Source of the DNA: Microbacteriaceae bacterium VKM Ac-2855
GTDB taxonomy: Bacteria > Actinomycetota > Actinomycetes > Actinomycetales > Microbacteriaceae
DNA length: 64,000 bases
Direction: 5' to 3'
Assembly (NCBI GenBank): GCA_013204985.1
Contig: JABMLG010000001.1
Location: 1-64,000, forward strand
Shown: positions 8,092 to 15,535 of the stretch, in pieces
Position numbering within the stretch: position 1 is the stretch's first letter
Layout of the letters: the number at the start of each line of letters is the position of its first letter
The notes under the pieces: generated by a model
Database searches by the model: none
Seen by the model: the letters and a program-made list of their open reading frames with translations, nothing else
What the model was told of the DNA's origin: nothing
Translations under genes and position numbers: made by a program

Positions 8092-8775
8092 GTGAAGATC
8101 GACATCGTCACGATCTTCCCCGAGTTCTTCGGGGTCCTCGACATCTCGCTGCTGGGTAAAGCACGCCAGAGCGGATTGATCGACCTCGACGTGCACGACC
8201 TGCGCGGTTTCACTCACGACCGGCACCGCACCGTCGACGACACCCCGTACGGCGGCGGCGCCGGCATGGTCATGAAGCCCGAACCGTGGGGCGAGGCGAT
8301 GGATGCGATCCTGCCCGCCGCCCCGGACCCGCTGGTCATCTTCCCGTCACCCGCGGGCGAGGTGTTCACGCAAGCGATGGCCCGTGAACTCGCGCGCGAG
8401 GAGAGCCTCGTCTTCGGTTGCGGCCGATATGAAGGCATCGATCAGCGCGTGTTCGATGACACCGCGAGCCGCGCCCGTGTCCGCCTCGTCAGCCTCGGCG
8501 ACTATGTGCTCAACGGGGGAGAGGTCGCTGTGATGGCGATGATCGAGGCCGTCGGCCGTCTTGTGCCCGGTGTCGTCGGCAACCCCGAGAGCCTCGTGGA
8601 GGAATCGCACTCCGACGGCCTGCTCGAGTACCCGAGCTACACCAAGCCGTCGAGTTGGCGCGGACACGAGGTGCCGCCCGTTTTGCTCAGCGGCAACCAT
8701 GGCGCGATCGCGGCCTGGCGCCACGAACAGCAGCTCGAACGCACCCGGCGCGTTCGCCCTGACCTCATTTCCTAG
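8092..8775 (+). CDS. trmD: tRNA (guanine-N1-)-methyltransferase TrmD
   Basis: TrmD methylates G37 of tRNAs with SAM and prevents +1 frameshifting. The 227-residue product has the N-terminal [13 protein letters not shown], the [17 protein letters not shown] loop near 50-65, [12 protein letters not shown] near 110, and the trefoil-knot SAM site [12 protein letters not shown] near 138-149. All are typical of the SPOUT family TrmD. GTG start, 6 bp after rimM. The conserved operon would normally lead to rplS, but here it stops at palindromes and a reverse-strand gene. Confidence 0.97.
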   Translation: MKIDIVTIFPEFFGVLDISLLGKARQSGLIDLDVHDLRGFTHDRHRTVDDTPYGGGAGMVMKPEPWGEAMDAILPAAPDPLVIFPSPAGEVFTQAMARELAREESLVFGCGRYEGIDQRVFDDTASRARVRLVSLGDYVLNGGEVAVMAMIEAVGRLVPGVVGNPESLVEESHSDGLLEYPSYTKPSSWRGHEVPPVLLSGNHGAIAAWRHEQQLERTRRVRPDLIS

Positions 8776-8870
8776 CGAGGCTCCGCCTCGCCGCAGTCGG
8801 CTCGGCGAGATGGTTGCGAACCATGGAGCGTGTTGCGTTCGGCTTCCTCCGCCGACTGCGGCGCGCGAGG
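8776..8870. repeat. palindromic intergenic element after trmD
   Basis: Between the convergent trmD and map genes, CGCCGCAGTCGGC (8789-8801) and GCCGACTGCGGCG (8851-8863) are exact 13-bp inverted arms around a ~50 bp spacer. GCGAGGCTCCGCCTCGC near 8775 is a short palindrome beside them. No protein frame is credible here. It looks like a dispersed intergenic repeat or a transcription-ending structure. Confidence 0.55.
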
Positions 8871-8967
8871 GCTTCGCCCATCGTCTCGCGCGCCTCCGTC
8901 GGCTCCGGTCGCCTCGCCCCGGCGGGTTGCACGCAGGGGTCGGACTTCGGGCGGGGTCGACCACCGT

Positions 8968-9029
8968 GCGCTGTCGTTTTCGCCGCGCGCGGGTGATTTG
9001 CCTGCAGCGCGCGGCGAAAACGACAGCGC
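8968..9029. terminator. perfect 23-bp inverted repeat between convergent trmD and map
   Basis: The arms at 8968-8990 and 9007-9029 are exact reverse complements over 23 bp, with a 16-nt loop. The core CGTTTTCGCCGCG is AT-rich in the middle, and each strand gives a stem carrying a TTTT or AAAA run. Position between two convergent genes suggests bidirectional termination. The same 13-mer core recurs at 12888-12900. Confidence 0.65.
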
Positions 9030-9036
9030 GGGGGTG

Positions 9037-9804
9037 TCAGTTGCGGGCGGTGAGGACCTCGACACCGCTGTCGGTGATCGCGATGGTGTGCTCCATGTGC
9101 GCACCGCGGGAGCCGTCGCGACTGCGCAGGGTCCAGCCGTCCTTGTCCGTGAAGATCTTGTCGGTGGACTGCAGGAACCACGGCTCGATCGCGACCACGA
9201 GACCCGGCTTCAGCGGATAACCGCGACCGGCGCGACCGTCGTTGGCGATGTGCGGGTCGCCGTGCATCGTCCGGCCGACGCCGTGACCGCCGAAATCGGT
9301 GTTGATCTTGAGCCCTTCGGCGCGCGCGACAGCGGCGATCGCGGCCGAGATGTCGCCGATCCGGCCACCCGGCCGCGCTGCGGCGATGCCGGCGTCGAGC
9401 GCGCGCGTCGTGGTGTCGATGAGTGCCAGATCCTGAGGAGCGGGTGTGCCGACGACGACGCTGATCGCGGAGTCGGTCACCCATCCGTTCAGCGAGGCGG
9501 CGAAGTCGAGGGTGAGGAGATCGCCATCGCGCAGCCGGTAGTCGAAGGGCAGGCCGTGCAGCACCGCGTCGTTGACGGAGGTGCAGATGACCTTCCCGAA
9601 CGGCATGGCGCCGAACGAGGGGTGATAGTCGATGTAGCACGACTCGGCTCCGGCGGCGCGGATCATCTCGTGCGCGAGCGCATCCAGCTCGAGCAGGTTC
9701 ACGCCGACCGCGGCAGCGGCGGATGTCGCCTCGAGAACACTCGCGACGAAGCGCCCGGCCGGGCGCATCTCTTCGATCTCGGCGGGGGTGCGGAGCTCGA
9801 TCAT
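9037..9804 (-). CDS. map: methionine aminopeptidase type I
   Basis: It removes the initiator methionine from nascent proteins. The 255-residue enzyme shows the dimetal ligands in order: Asp in LTLDFAASLNGW, Asp in VTDSAIS, His in GGHGVGRTMH, Glu in AIEPWF and Glu in HMEHTIAI. It lacks an N-terminal zinc finger, so it is the short type I form. The ATG at 9804 follows AAAGGA at good spacing. The open frame runs far upstream without a matching protein, so the longer version is rejected. It lies on the reverse strand inside an otherwise forward ribosomal block. Confidence 0.96.
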   Translation of the reverse strand: MIELRTPAEIEEMRPAGRFVASVLEATSAAAAVGVNLLELDALAHEMIRAAGAESCYIDYHPSFGAMPFGKVICTSVNDAVLHGLPFDYRLRDGDLLTLDFAASLNGWVTDSAISVVVGTPAPQDLALIDTTTRALDAGIAAARPGGRIGDISAAIAAVARAEGLKINTDFGGHGVGRTMHGDPHIANDGRAGRGYPLKPGLVVAIEPWFLQSTDKIFTDKDGWTLRSRDGSRGAHMEHTIAITDSGVEVLTARN

Positions 9805-9846
9805 GGATTTCCTTTCACTGCTGAGCAGACGCCCAGCGCAGGTGCG

Positions 9847-9852
9847 TACCCT
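9847..9852 (+). promoter_or_regulatory. -10 of leaderless membrane protein gene
   Basis: TACCCT lies exactly 6 nt before the ATG at 9859 and no ribosome binding site is present, the same arrangement as at several other genes here. Confidence 0.5.
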
Positions 9853-9858
9853 GATCGC

Positions 9859-10353
9859 ATGCGTGCGCGAAGGGCATTCGGTTCGTGGCAGTTCATCGCT
9901 GCCCTCATCCTCCCGGCCTGGGTTCTCCTGGGATACGGGATATTCGGCGGTTCCAGCGGATGGACGACCCTCGGTCTGTTGATCGCCGCTCCTATTCTCG
10001 CGGTCGCGCTGGCCGTCGTGGCGAGCATCGTGGCGTTTCGTGTAACGGTTCGCCCGACCCGGTCGCCCGCCTGGCCGGATATCGCGGTGCTCGGCGCCTG
10101 GCACGCATCCATCATCTGGTTCGGCTTCTTCCCCTCCGGCGCCTGGGCGATCGGCATGCTTTCCGTGGTGATCGGCATCGCCGCGTTCTGGTACGCGGTG
10201 GCGCGGTTCTTCGGCGATGCACGTGCCGCATTGGTCGAGTTCGCGGATGTGTCCGCCGCGCGGGCGTCCGTGCCGAACGGCCAGTACGGTCGCGTCGTCG
10301 GTGACGGATACGACCCCGAACGACCGCAGGATGGGCAGACGCTTCGCATCTGA
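9859..10353 (+). CDS. small four-helix membrane protein, unknown function
   Basis: I do not recognise this 164-residue protein. Four hydrophobic segments can be seen at about residues 11-30, 36-60, 74-92 and 95-115. A soluble tail of about 49 residues follows and ends PQDGQTLRI. The N-terminus is basic (MRARRAFG), consistent with a cytoplasmic start. It is divergent from map, with 54 bp between start codons, and precedes the rplS promoter. Nothing in the context assigns a role. The start is set by MRARR and the -10 hexamer 6 nt upstream; longer in-frame starts overlap map. Confidence 0.7.
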   Translation: MRARRAFGSWQFIAALILPAWVLLGYGIFGGSSGWTTLGLLIAAPILAVALAVVASIVAFRVTVRPTRSPAWPDIAVLGAWHASIIWFGFFPSGAWAIGMLSVVIGIAAFWYAVARFFGDARAALVEFADVSAARASVPNGQYGRVVGDGYDPERPQDGQTLRI

Positions 10354-10407
10354 CGCGGATCCTCGTTTCCGGTTCGGACTCGTCCGGGGCTTCGACCCCG
10401 CTCCGCT

Positions 10408-10450
10408 TTGACTCGGCGCACGACGGCGTGGCACAATAAGCGATTGTGCC
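10408..10450 (+). promoter_or_regulatory. rplS promoter with inverted repeat over the -10
   Basis: TTGACT at 10408-10413 and CACAAT at 10432-10437, with an 18-bp spacer, make a good housekeeping promoter. GGCACAAT (10430-10437) and ATTGTGCC (10443-10450) are exact 8-bp inverted arms with a 5-bp loop. They overlap the -10 and the likely start site, as an operator would. Confidence 0.65.
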
Positions 10451-10555
10451 TTGCGCCGACTCTGCCACAGGGGAGTCGAGATTCTACAGGGCACGAATCG
10501 ACTTCCATCAACGAATGGTGTTCGACCTGTGGCGGGCACAGAGAGCGAAATCTCC
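10444..10555 (+). promoter_or_regulatory. structured 5' leader of rplS
   Basis: About 110 nt separate the expected transcription start from the rplS ATG. GCCACAGG (10464-10471) pairs exactly with CCTGTGGC (10526-10533), and an inner GACTC/GAGTC hairpin sits near 10459-10477. Ribosomal protein L19 leaders that bind L19 are known in other phyla. An autoregulatory role here is inferred from structure and position only. Confidence 0.4.
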
Positions 10556-10903
10556 ATGCATATCCTCGACTCCGTCGACGCAGCCTCGCTGCGTTCCGAC
10601 ATCCCGGCCTTCCGCGCCGGCGACACCGTCAAGGTGCACGTCAACATCGTTGAAGGCAGCCGCTCGCGTATCCAGGTGTTCCAGGGTGTCGTCATCGGTC
10701 GCCAGAACGAGGGCGTCCGCGAGACCTTCACGGTTCGCAAGGTCAGCTTCCAGGTCGGCGTCGAGCGCACCTTCCCGGTGCACTCCCCGGTCATCGACCA
10801 CATCGAGGTCGTCACCCGCGGCGACGTGCGTCGCGCGAAGCTGTACTACCTGCGCAACCTTCGCGGCAAGAAGGCCAAGATCAAGGAGAAGCGCGACGCG
10901 TAA
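10556..10903 (+). CDS. rplS: 50S ribosomal protein bL19
   Basis: bL19 sits at the 30S-50S interface. The 115-residue product shows [48 protein letters not shown] and [21 protein letters not shown], all diagnostic. The start is the ATG at 10556 (MHILDSVD). An in-frame ATG about 100 bp upstream would place the leader RNA structure inside the coding region and exceed the family length. The ribosome binding site is weak, which fits a controlled leader. Confidence 0.97.
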   Translation: MHILDSVDAASLRSDIPAFRAGDTVKVHVNIVEGSRSRIQVFQGVVIGRQNEGVRETFTVRKVSFQVGVERTFPVHSPVIDHIEVVTRGDVRRAKLYYLRNLRGKKAKIKEKRDA

Positions 10904-10964
10904 GTCCCATCGGGTCTCTCAGACCTACCAGGACACGCGGTCACGCTGACCATCAGCTGATCAT

Positions 10965-11003
10965 CCGATTCCCCCGACCACTTATGCTGGGCGGGGGAAT
11001 CGG
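10965..11003. promoter_or_regulatory. 12-bp inverted repeat flanking the lepB -10
   Basis: CCGATTCCCCCG (10965-10976) and CGGGGGAATCGG (10992-11003) are exact reverse complements. Between them lies TATGCT, a plausible -10 for lepB. The structure could be an operator or an rplS terminator, but no T-tract follows the right arm, so an operator is at least as likely. Confidence 0.5.
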
Positions 11004-11025
11004 CGCTTAACAGCAAGGCAGGAAA

Positions 11026-11790
11026 TTGACGGACAGCACGGCGCCGACGAGCGGCTCGACTCGTATCCGACCGCGACGCAGCGGGCGAGGATCTCGGCGA
11101 CGCGGCGGGTGGATCTTCCTCCGCGACGTGCTGATCATCTTCGTCGTGGCGATCCTCGTCTCGTTCCTGGTGAAGACCTTCCTGATCCGCTCGTTCTACA
11201 TCCCGTCGTCGTCGATGGAGTCGACCCTGGTCGAGAACGATCGCATCCTGGTGAACGAACTGGAACCTGCGCTGATCCCGATCTCGCGCGGCGACGTGGT
11301 CGTCTTCCGCGATCCGGGCGGCTGGCTCTCGCCGACCGAGATGCCACAGTTGCCGCCGCTGCAGGGGTTCATCGAGTCCGCTCTGTCGATCGTGGGTCTC
11401 ACCGCGCCCGACAGCAACGACCATCTGATCAAGCGCGTGATCGGGCTGCCGGGGGACCACATCACCTGCTGCACCCCGCTCGGCCAGATCGAGGTCAACG
11501 GCAATCCCATCGACGAGCCGTACGTGAAGCTGCCCGACGGAGTCAGCGCCGTTTCAGCGACGTCGTTCGACGTCGTTGTACCCGAGGGGTCGCTCTGGGT
11601 CATGGGCGACAACCGCTATAACTCGGCCGATTCGCGGTACAACACCGACAAGCCGGGCAATGGTTTCGTTCCCGAGGCGAACGTCGTCGGGCGCGCGATC
11701 CTGGTCACGTGGCCCATCGATCATTGGGCGTGGCTCGACGACTTCCCGAACGTCTTCCGGGGCGTGAGCGACGCGGCAGTCGGCCGATGA
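11026..11790 (+). CDS. lepB: signal peptidase I
   Basis: It cleaves Sec and Tat signal peptides at the outer face of the membrane. The 254-residue protein has a basic N-terminus, one transmembrane helix (DVLIIFVVAILVSFLVKTF, about residues 34-52), the nucleophile Ser in PSSSMESTL, the general-base Lys in LIKRVIGLPGD and the box GDNRYNSADSR. The start codon is TTG at 11026, with AAGG upstream at 7 nt. Neighbours rplS and rnhB are the usual actinobacterial order. Its stop overlaps the rnhB start (ATGA), so the two are probably translationally coupled. Confidence 0.95.
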   Translation: MTDSTAPTSGSTRIRPRRSGRGSRRRGGWIFLRDVLIIFVVAILVSFLVKTFLIRSFYIPSSSMESTLVENDRILVNELEPALIPISRGDVVVFRDPGGWLSPTEMPQLPPLQGFIESALSIVGLTAPDSNDHLIKRVIGLPGDHITCCTPLGQIEVNGNPIDEPYVKLPDGVSAVSATSFDVVVPEGSLWVMGDNRYNSADSRYNTDKPGNGFVPEANVVGRAILVTWPIDHWAWLDDFPNVFRGVSDAAVGR

Positions 11791-12482
11791 TGGCCGTCGC
11801 CGAACCTACCCTCGACGTCGAGACCGACTTCTGGCGGGCCGGAGCGACGACGATCATCGGATGCGACGAGGTCGGTCGAGGCGCGATCGCCGGCCCGGTC
11901 TCCGTCGGTCTCGCGACCGTCACGGTCGAATGCGGCGCGTTCCCACCGGGCTTGCGCGATTCGAAGCTGCTTGCCCAACCCAAGCGTGAGTCGCTCATCC
12001 CGGGCATCGCTTCCTGGGTCACCTCGTGGGCGATCGGCGAGTCCTCCGCCGACGAGATCGACGACGGCGGGATCGTGCCCGCCCTCGGTCGTGCGGCGAC
12101 GCGAGCTCTCGAGCGCATCGTCGATTCCGGTATCGACCTCTCGACCGCGCTGATCCTGCTCGACGGCAAGCACGACTGGCTCACTCCGGCACTCGGCGAC
12201 CGCGCCGGTGATGTGCGCGTGATCACCCGGATCAAGGCCGACCGCGACTGCGCGTCTGTCGCCGCCGCCTCGGTTCTGGCGAAAGTCGGACGTGACGGCC
12301 TGATGATGCGGCACCACGTGGACTACGAGGACTACGGCTGGCACAGCAACAAGGGCTACGGCAGCGCCGTGCACTACGCCGCCATCGATCGCATCGGCCC
12401 GTCACCGCTGCACCGCGTCACCTGGCTGTCGACCCCCGCCGAACGGGCGCTCTCGCACGAGCCCGCCCCCGCCTCGGCATAG
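11787..12482 (+). CDS. rnhB: ribonuclease HII
   Basis: RNase HII cuts RNA in RNA-DNA hybrids and starts removal of misincorporated ribonucleotides. The 231-residue product has the type 2 motif IIGCDEVGRGAIAGP at its N-terminus, DGKHDWL around residue 130, and the KADRDCASVAAASVLAKVGRDG block. The start used is ATG 11787, overlapping lepB. A second ATG directly follows at 11790. Longer in-frame extension into lepB has no family match. Confidence 0.95.
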   Translation: MMAVAEPTLDVETDFWRAGATTIIGCDEVGRGAIAGPVSVGLATVTVECGAFPPGLRDSKLLAQPKRESLIPGIASWVTSWAIGESSADEIDDGGIVPALGRAATRALERIVDSGIDLSTALILLDGKHDWLTPALGDRAGDVRVITRIKADRDCASVAAASVLAKVGRDGLMMRHHVDYEDYGWHSNKGYGSAVHYAAIDRIGPSPLHRVTWLSTPAERALSHEPAPASA

Positions 12483-12485
12483 GAT
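12480..12485 (+). promoter_or_regulatory. possible -10 before the DUF2469 gene
   Basis: TAGGAT overlaps the end of rnhB, 9 nt before the ATG at 12495. It may give the downstream gene its own short-leader transcript in addition to read-through from lepB-rnhB. Confidence 0.3.
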
Positions 12486-12494
12486 GAACGGACC

Positions 12495-12818
12495 ATGGAT
12501 GAGGACGAATTCGAGGACTACGACCGCGAGGTCGAGTTGGCACTGTACCGGGAGTATCGCGATGTCGTCTCCCAATTTTCATTCGTCGTCGAGACCGAAC
12601 GCCGCTTCTACCTCGCGAACGAGGTCGACCTGGTGCGCCGCGACACGGAGCACGATTTCTATTTCGAGCTGACGATGAAGGACGTCTGGGTGTGGGACGT
12701 CTACCGCTCGGACCGCTTCGTGAAGTCGGTCCGCGTGCTCACGTTCAAGGACGTCAACGTCGAAGAGCTCTCGCGCAAGGAGTTCGAACTGCCCAAGGAG
12801 CTCGCACTCGACGAGTGA
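12495..12818 (+). CDS. DUF2469 family protein
   Basis: A 107-residue conserved actinobacterial protein of unknown function. The family hallmarks DEDEFEDYDREVELALYREYRDV at the N-terminus, RRFYLANEVDL and FELTMKDVWVWDVYR are all present. It is soluble and strongly acidic, with no signal peptide. In actinobacteria it nearly always follows rnhB and precedes yraN. Here the normal neighbour yraN is about 4.7 kb away because of the inserted cassette. A good hairpin terminator follows at 12842. Confidence 0.9.
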   Translation: MDEDEFEDYDREVELALYREYRDVVSQFSFVVETERRFYLANEVDLVRRDTEHDFYFELTMKDVWVWDVYRSDRFVKSVRVLTFKDVNVEELSRKEFELPKELALDE

Positions 12819-12841
12819 GTTCCCGTAACCTCAGATCTCCA

Positions 12842-12893
12842 ATCGGTGGTCGTCGCGTCCTCATCAGGGCGCGACGGCCACCGATTTCGTTTT
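12842..12893 (+). terminator. Rho-independent terminator after DUF2469 gene
   Basis: ATCGGTGGTCGTCGCG (12842-12857) pairs with CGCGACGGCCACCGAT (12870-12885) with a single G-U, and is followed by TTCGTTTT. It ends the rnhB-DUF2469 transcript and isolates the cassette downstream. Confidence 0.75.
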
Positions 12894-12947
12894 CGCCGCG
12901 TGCGGAATGCGAGTTCATCCTCATCGCGACACAGAACCTGAGGATGT

Positions 12948-12976
12948 TTGCATTCAACTCGCCGGGGCGGTACCGT
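12948..12976 (+). promoter_or_regulatory. promoter of the secreted-protein/ABC cassette
   Basis: TTGCAT (12948-12953) and TACCGT (12971-12976) are separated by 17 bp. The transcript would have a leader of about 45 nt ending in AAGGAG, 5 nt before the ATG at 13028. It is the only clear promoter for the four tightly packed genes that follow. Confidence 0.6.
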
Positions 12977-13027
12977 CGGTCGTGAAGGGGACCATACGGG
13001 TATGCCTCATCGAGTGAAGGAGAAATC

Positions 13028-13423
13028 ATGGGTGCAGCATGGCGTAAGGCTGTGGCATTTGCGGCGACCGCAGCTGTGGGCATCGGGGTGGCAGTTGCGG
13101 CACCGACCGCATCGGCGTCGACTCAGCAGTGCCCCGTGGGCTGGACCTGCGTCTGGACCGACTGGAAGGCGACCGGAAGCTTCGAGGGTCATGGTCGAGG
13201 AAATTACAACCAGTATTACTATCCGGGCGGCCAGGTCTTCAACGACTCCATCACGAGCATTTTCAACAGATACACCACCAATCGATCATGGTACGAGGAC
13301 ATCAACCAGACCGGCGTGAGCATCCGGCTGTCTCCGGGCGCATTCGTCGAGGACCTCACGCCGTATCAGTCATCTCGGTGGTACCACCCTTCTTGGAATG
13401 ACTTCATTTCGAGCATCGACTGA
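13028..13423 (+). CDS. secreted I36-like (beta/gamma-crystallin-type) small protein
   Basis: A 131-residue exported protein. The Sec signal peptide has a basic start, a long Ala/Val core and the cleavage site ASA before Ser31. The mature 101 residues open with CPVGWTCVWTDW (Cys35 and Cys41, likely a disulfide) and have two similar halves with FNDSITSIFN and WNDFISSID. This is the pattern of peptidase-inhibitor family I36 and related crystallin-fold secreted proteins of actinobacteria. The first half is rich in Tyr, Asn and Gly. Base composition is visibly more AT-rich than its neighbours. Protease inhibitor, cell-wall protein or antimicrobial are all possible; the next three genes suggest a dedicated export or immunity function, which is inference. 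Confidence 0.7.
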   Translation: MGAAWRKAVAFAATAAVGIGVAVAAPTASASTQQCPVGWTCVWTDWKATGSFEGHGRGNYNQYYYPGGQVFNDSITSIFNRYTTNRSWYEDINQTGVSIRLSPGAFVEDLTPYQSSRWYHPSWNDFISSID

Positions 13424-14325
13424 TGTTCGGAGTCATTCTTCGGCGGTCGATCGTAGTGATCGTCGCGTCGGTGGTCCTGGCCGGTTGTTCTCCGAACCAA
13501 CCGGTCGATGGTGATGGTGAAGGCCCCGCCGACATCGATATCAGCGAGTACGCCGAGGTGCACGCCACGCTCGACGCGGATGCTGGCACCATGCGGTTCC
13601 CGATCGATGCCTACTTCGTCGACGAGGACGGCATCGACCGAATCAGTGCGGCGAACAACATACTGCTCGACGAGTGCATGAAATCCAGCGGCCGTTCGTA
13701 CCCTCCTGCGTCCTTCGACTTCTCGGTGGAGGCCCGCGAGGGTGAAGGTCGCTACGGCATTTGGAGCGCTGTCGAAGCGGCCCAATACGGCTATGCAGGA
13801 CGTCCGGACACACACATCGTTGGCGACGCCGCGGTAGCCGCCATCCAGGCGTTGATCGACTCGGACCCCGGCTGGGATCCGGCGTTCCTCGAATGTAGCG
13901 CCACAGCCGATCGCCTGCCCTCTCCCGGCAAAGGTTTCATCGACGAGGATGTGATCGAGTTGATCTCGCTACCGACGACGATCGCGGGAGATGCCCGCCT
14001 GCTCGCATCGAAATCCTCGGTGTGGGACGCCGAGCGCTCGGAATGGCTCGACTGCCTGACGGCGAACGGCCTCACGCTGCGAACCGACGGACCTGAGCCA
14101 TGGGGGCCGGACGTGCCCGATGACCCGGAAGAGGCCATCCGCACCGCCATCATCGATGTTCAGTGCAAGACGGACACCGGTCTCGTCGAGGCGCTGAGCT
14201 CGCTTGAGGCGCAGTACCAAGCGGCGCTGATCGACCAGAACAGAGCGGCCCTGGATGAAACGGCGAAGCGCGAGCAGACAGTCGTCGATCGCGCAGACGA
14301 GATCCTCGCTCGCCATGGCAGCTGA
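13423..14325 (+). CDS. lipoprotein of the ABC-exporter cassette
   Basis: A 300-residue lipoprotein I cannot assign to a named family. The signal peptide ends in the lipobox LAGC. The mature protein has the segments LLDECMKSSGRSYP and AQYGYAGRP, plus further cysteines in AFLECS, WLDCL and VQCKT, which suggests extracytoplasmic disulfides. The last 60 residues (EALSSLEAQYQAALIDQNRAALDE onward) are likely a coiled coil. Its ATG overlaps the stop of the secreted I36-like gene by one base, and its 3' end overlaps the adaptor gene by 11 bp. Lipoproteins of this style often sit beside peptidoglycan-binding adaptors and MacB-type ABC proteins in actinobacteria. A substrate receptor or immunity role is inferred. 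Confidence 0.7.
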   Translation: MFGVILRRSIVVIVASVVLAGCSPNQPVDGDGEGPADIDISEYAEVHATLDADAGTMRFPIDAYFVDEDGIDRISAANNILLDECMKSSGRSYPPASFDFSVEAREGEGRYGIWSAVEAAQYGYAGRPDTHIVGDAAVAAIQALIDSDPGWDPAFLECSATADRLPSPGKGFIDEDVIELISLPTTIAGDARLLASKSSVWDAERSEWLDCLTANGLTLRTDGPEPWGPDVPDDPEEAIRTAIIDVQCKTDTGLVEALSSLEAQYQAALIDQNRAALDETAKREQTVVDRADEILARHGS

Positions 14326-15535
14326 TGGAGACCCGCGCGTGCGGCTGCCTCGCATCGCGAGACCTCGTGCGCTCGTGGGCTTCATCGCTCTGGTCGCCGT
14401 AATCGGCGGATCCGGTTTCATCGCGGGGAAGACTGCCACTCCTTCCTCCGTGGGCAGTGATGCGATCGCGTCTGCTGCTCCGCCGAAGGTGACTGCAGAA
14501 GTCGATCGTCGGGTTCTGGACACTCCTGCTCAGGTGCAAGGGACGGTGCAGACCGGCGACCTTCTGACGGTGCCCTTCTCCGGGCTCGCCGGTGATGGCG
14601 TACTGCCTGTGGTGACCCAGGTCGGAGTGACGGCGGGGGGCGTGGTCGAGAACGGGAGTCTGCTGATCGCGGTCGCGGGCCAGCCCCGCATCGCGTTGAG
14701 AGTCACCGCTCCCTTGTACCGCCACTTGCACGTCGGCGACGTCGGCGATGACGTTCTCGGTTTTGAAACCGCGCTCGCCGCCGCCGGTGGTGCAGGCTTC
14801 GACGTCGACGAATCATTCACGGCGAATACTCTCGAGGCCGCGGACGACCTGTGGAGCGATCTCGGCTATCGACTACCGACCGAGGTGAGCGCCGTTCCGG
14901 CGTCGACCATGACCTCGGCTCCGGTACCGACGCCGAGTGCGCCGCCCGATCCGCTGTCTTCGGTGGTCCCCGAACGGTTCGTCGACGTGACCCAAGTGGT
15001 ACAGCTCCCCACCGATACGGTGTCGGTCGCGTCCATCGCAGCGGTCGGCGAAACCGTCGGGTCCGACCGGCCGCTCGTCGTCCTGCAGACCAGCGCGAAC
15101 CGTATCGGAATCAGGGTCGCCGTGCTCGACGAGGATGCGTTCGCCGTCGGCTCCGCCGTCACGCTTCGGGCAGCGGGGATGCCGGATCAGACGGCGACGA
15201 TCGCCCATCTCGGCGATTTCACACCCGCGGACGGAACCAGCGGGGCTGTTGCAGGCAGGGACGCCCATATCGATGTACCCGCTGAATGGTCAACGGTGAA
15301 GAACGGTGAGAAGGTCATCGTGACGCAGGCCTCCATCGGAGTCGAGGTGCTCGCCGTGCCCCTCAGCGCTGTACACGACGCCTCCGGAAAGCCGTACGTC
15401 GTCGTCGATCACGCGACCGGCCTCGAGACGGGCGCGCACGTGTCCGTGTCCCTCGGAACGGTCGGGGACGGTTGGGTGGAGATCCCGCCCGACGTGGGTC
15501 TCGCCCCCGGCGACGTCATCGAGGTCACACCGTGA
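14315..15535 (+). CDS. periplasmic-adaptor-like protein with peptidoglycan-binding domain
   Basis: A 406-residue membrane-anchored extracytoplasmic protein. One transmembrane helix lies at about residues 20-38. A beta-rich region resembling HlyD/MacA adaptors follows, with a PGB_1-like insertion at about 138-185 (GDVGDDVLGFETALAAAG). Further beta segments extend from residue 225 to the end, including AGMPDQTATI and the terminal IPPDVGLAPGDVIEV, a common adaptor ending. A Pro/Ser/Thr linker near 195-215 separates the halves. In Gram-positives such adaptors couple MacB-type ABC proteins to the cell wall. The start ATG at 14315 overlaps the lipoprotein gene by 11 bp; its own stop overlaps the ABC gene start (GTGA). 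Confidence 0.8.
   Translation: MAADGDPRVRLPRIARPRALVGFIALVAVIGGSGFIAGKTATPSSVGSDAIASAAPPKVTAEVDRRVLDTPAQVQGTVQTGDLLTVPFSGLAGDGVLPVVTQVGVTAGGVVENGSLLIAVAGQPRIALRVTAPLYRHLHVGDVGDDVLGFETALAAAGGAGFDVDESFTANTLEAADDLWSDLGYRLPTEVSAVPASTMTSAPVPTPSAPPDPLSSVVPERFVDVTQVVQLPTDTVSVASIAAVGETVGSDRPLVVLQTSANRIGIRVAVLDEDAFAVGSAVTLRAAGMPDQTATIAHLGDFTPADGTSGAVAGRDAHIDVPAEWSTVKNGEKVIVTQASIGVEVLAVPLSAVHDASGKPYVVVDHATGLETGAHVSVSLGTVGDGWVEIPPDVGLAPGDVIEVTP

Noticed and set aside
9037-10815. A 592-residue version of methionine aminopeptidase
   Set aside because: The upstream 337 residues are antisense to the membrane protein gene and rplS. The ATG at 9804 has a good ribosome binding site and gives family length.
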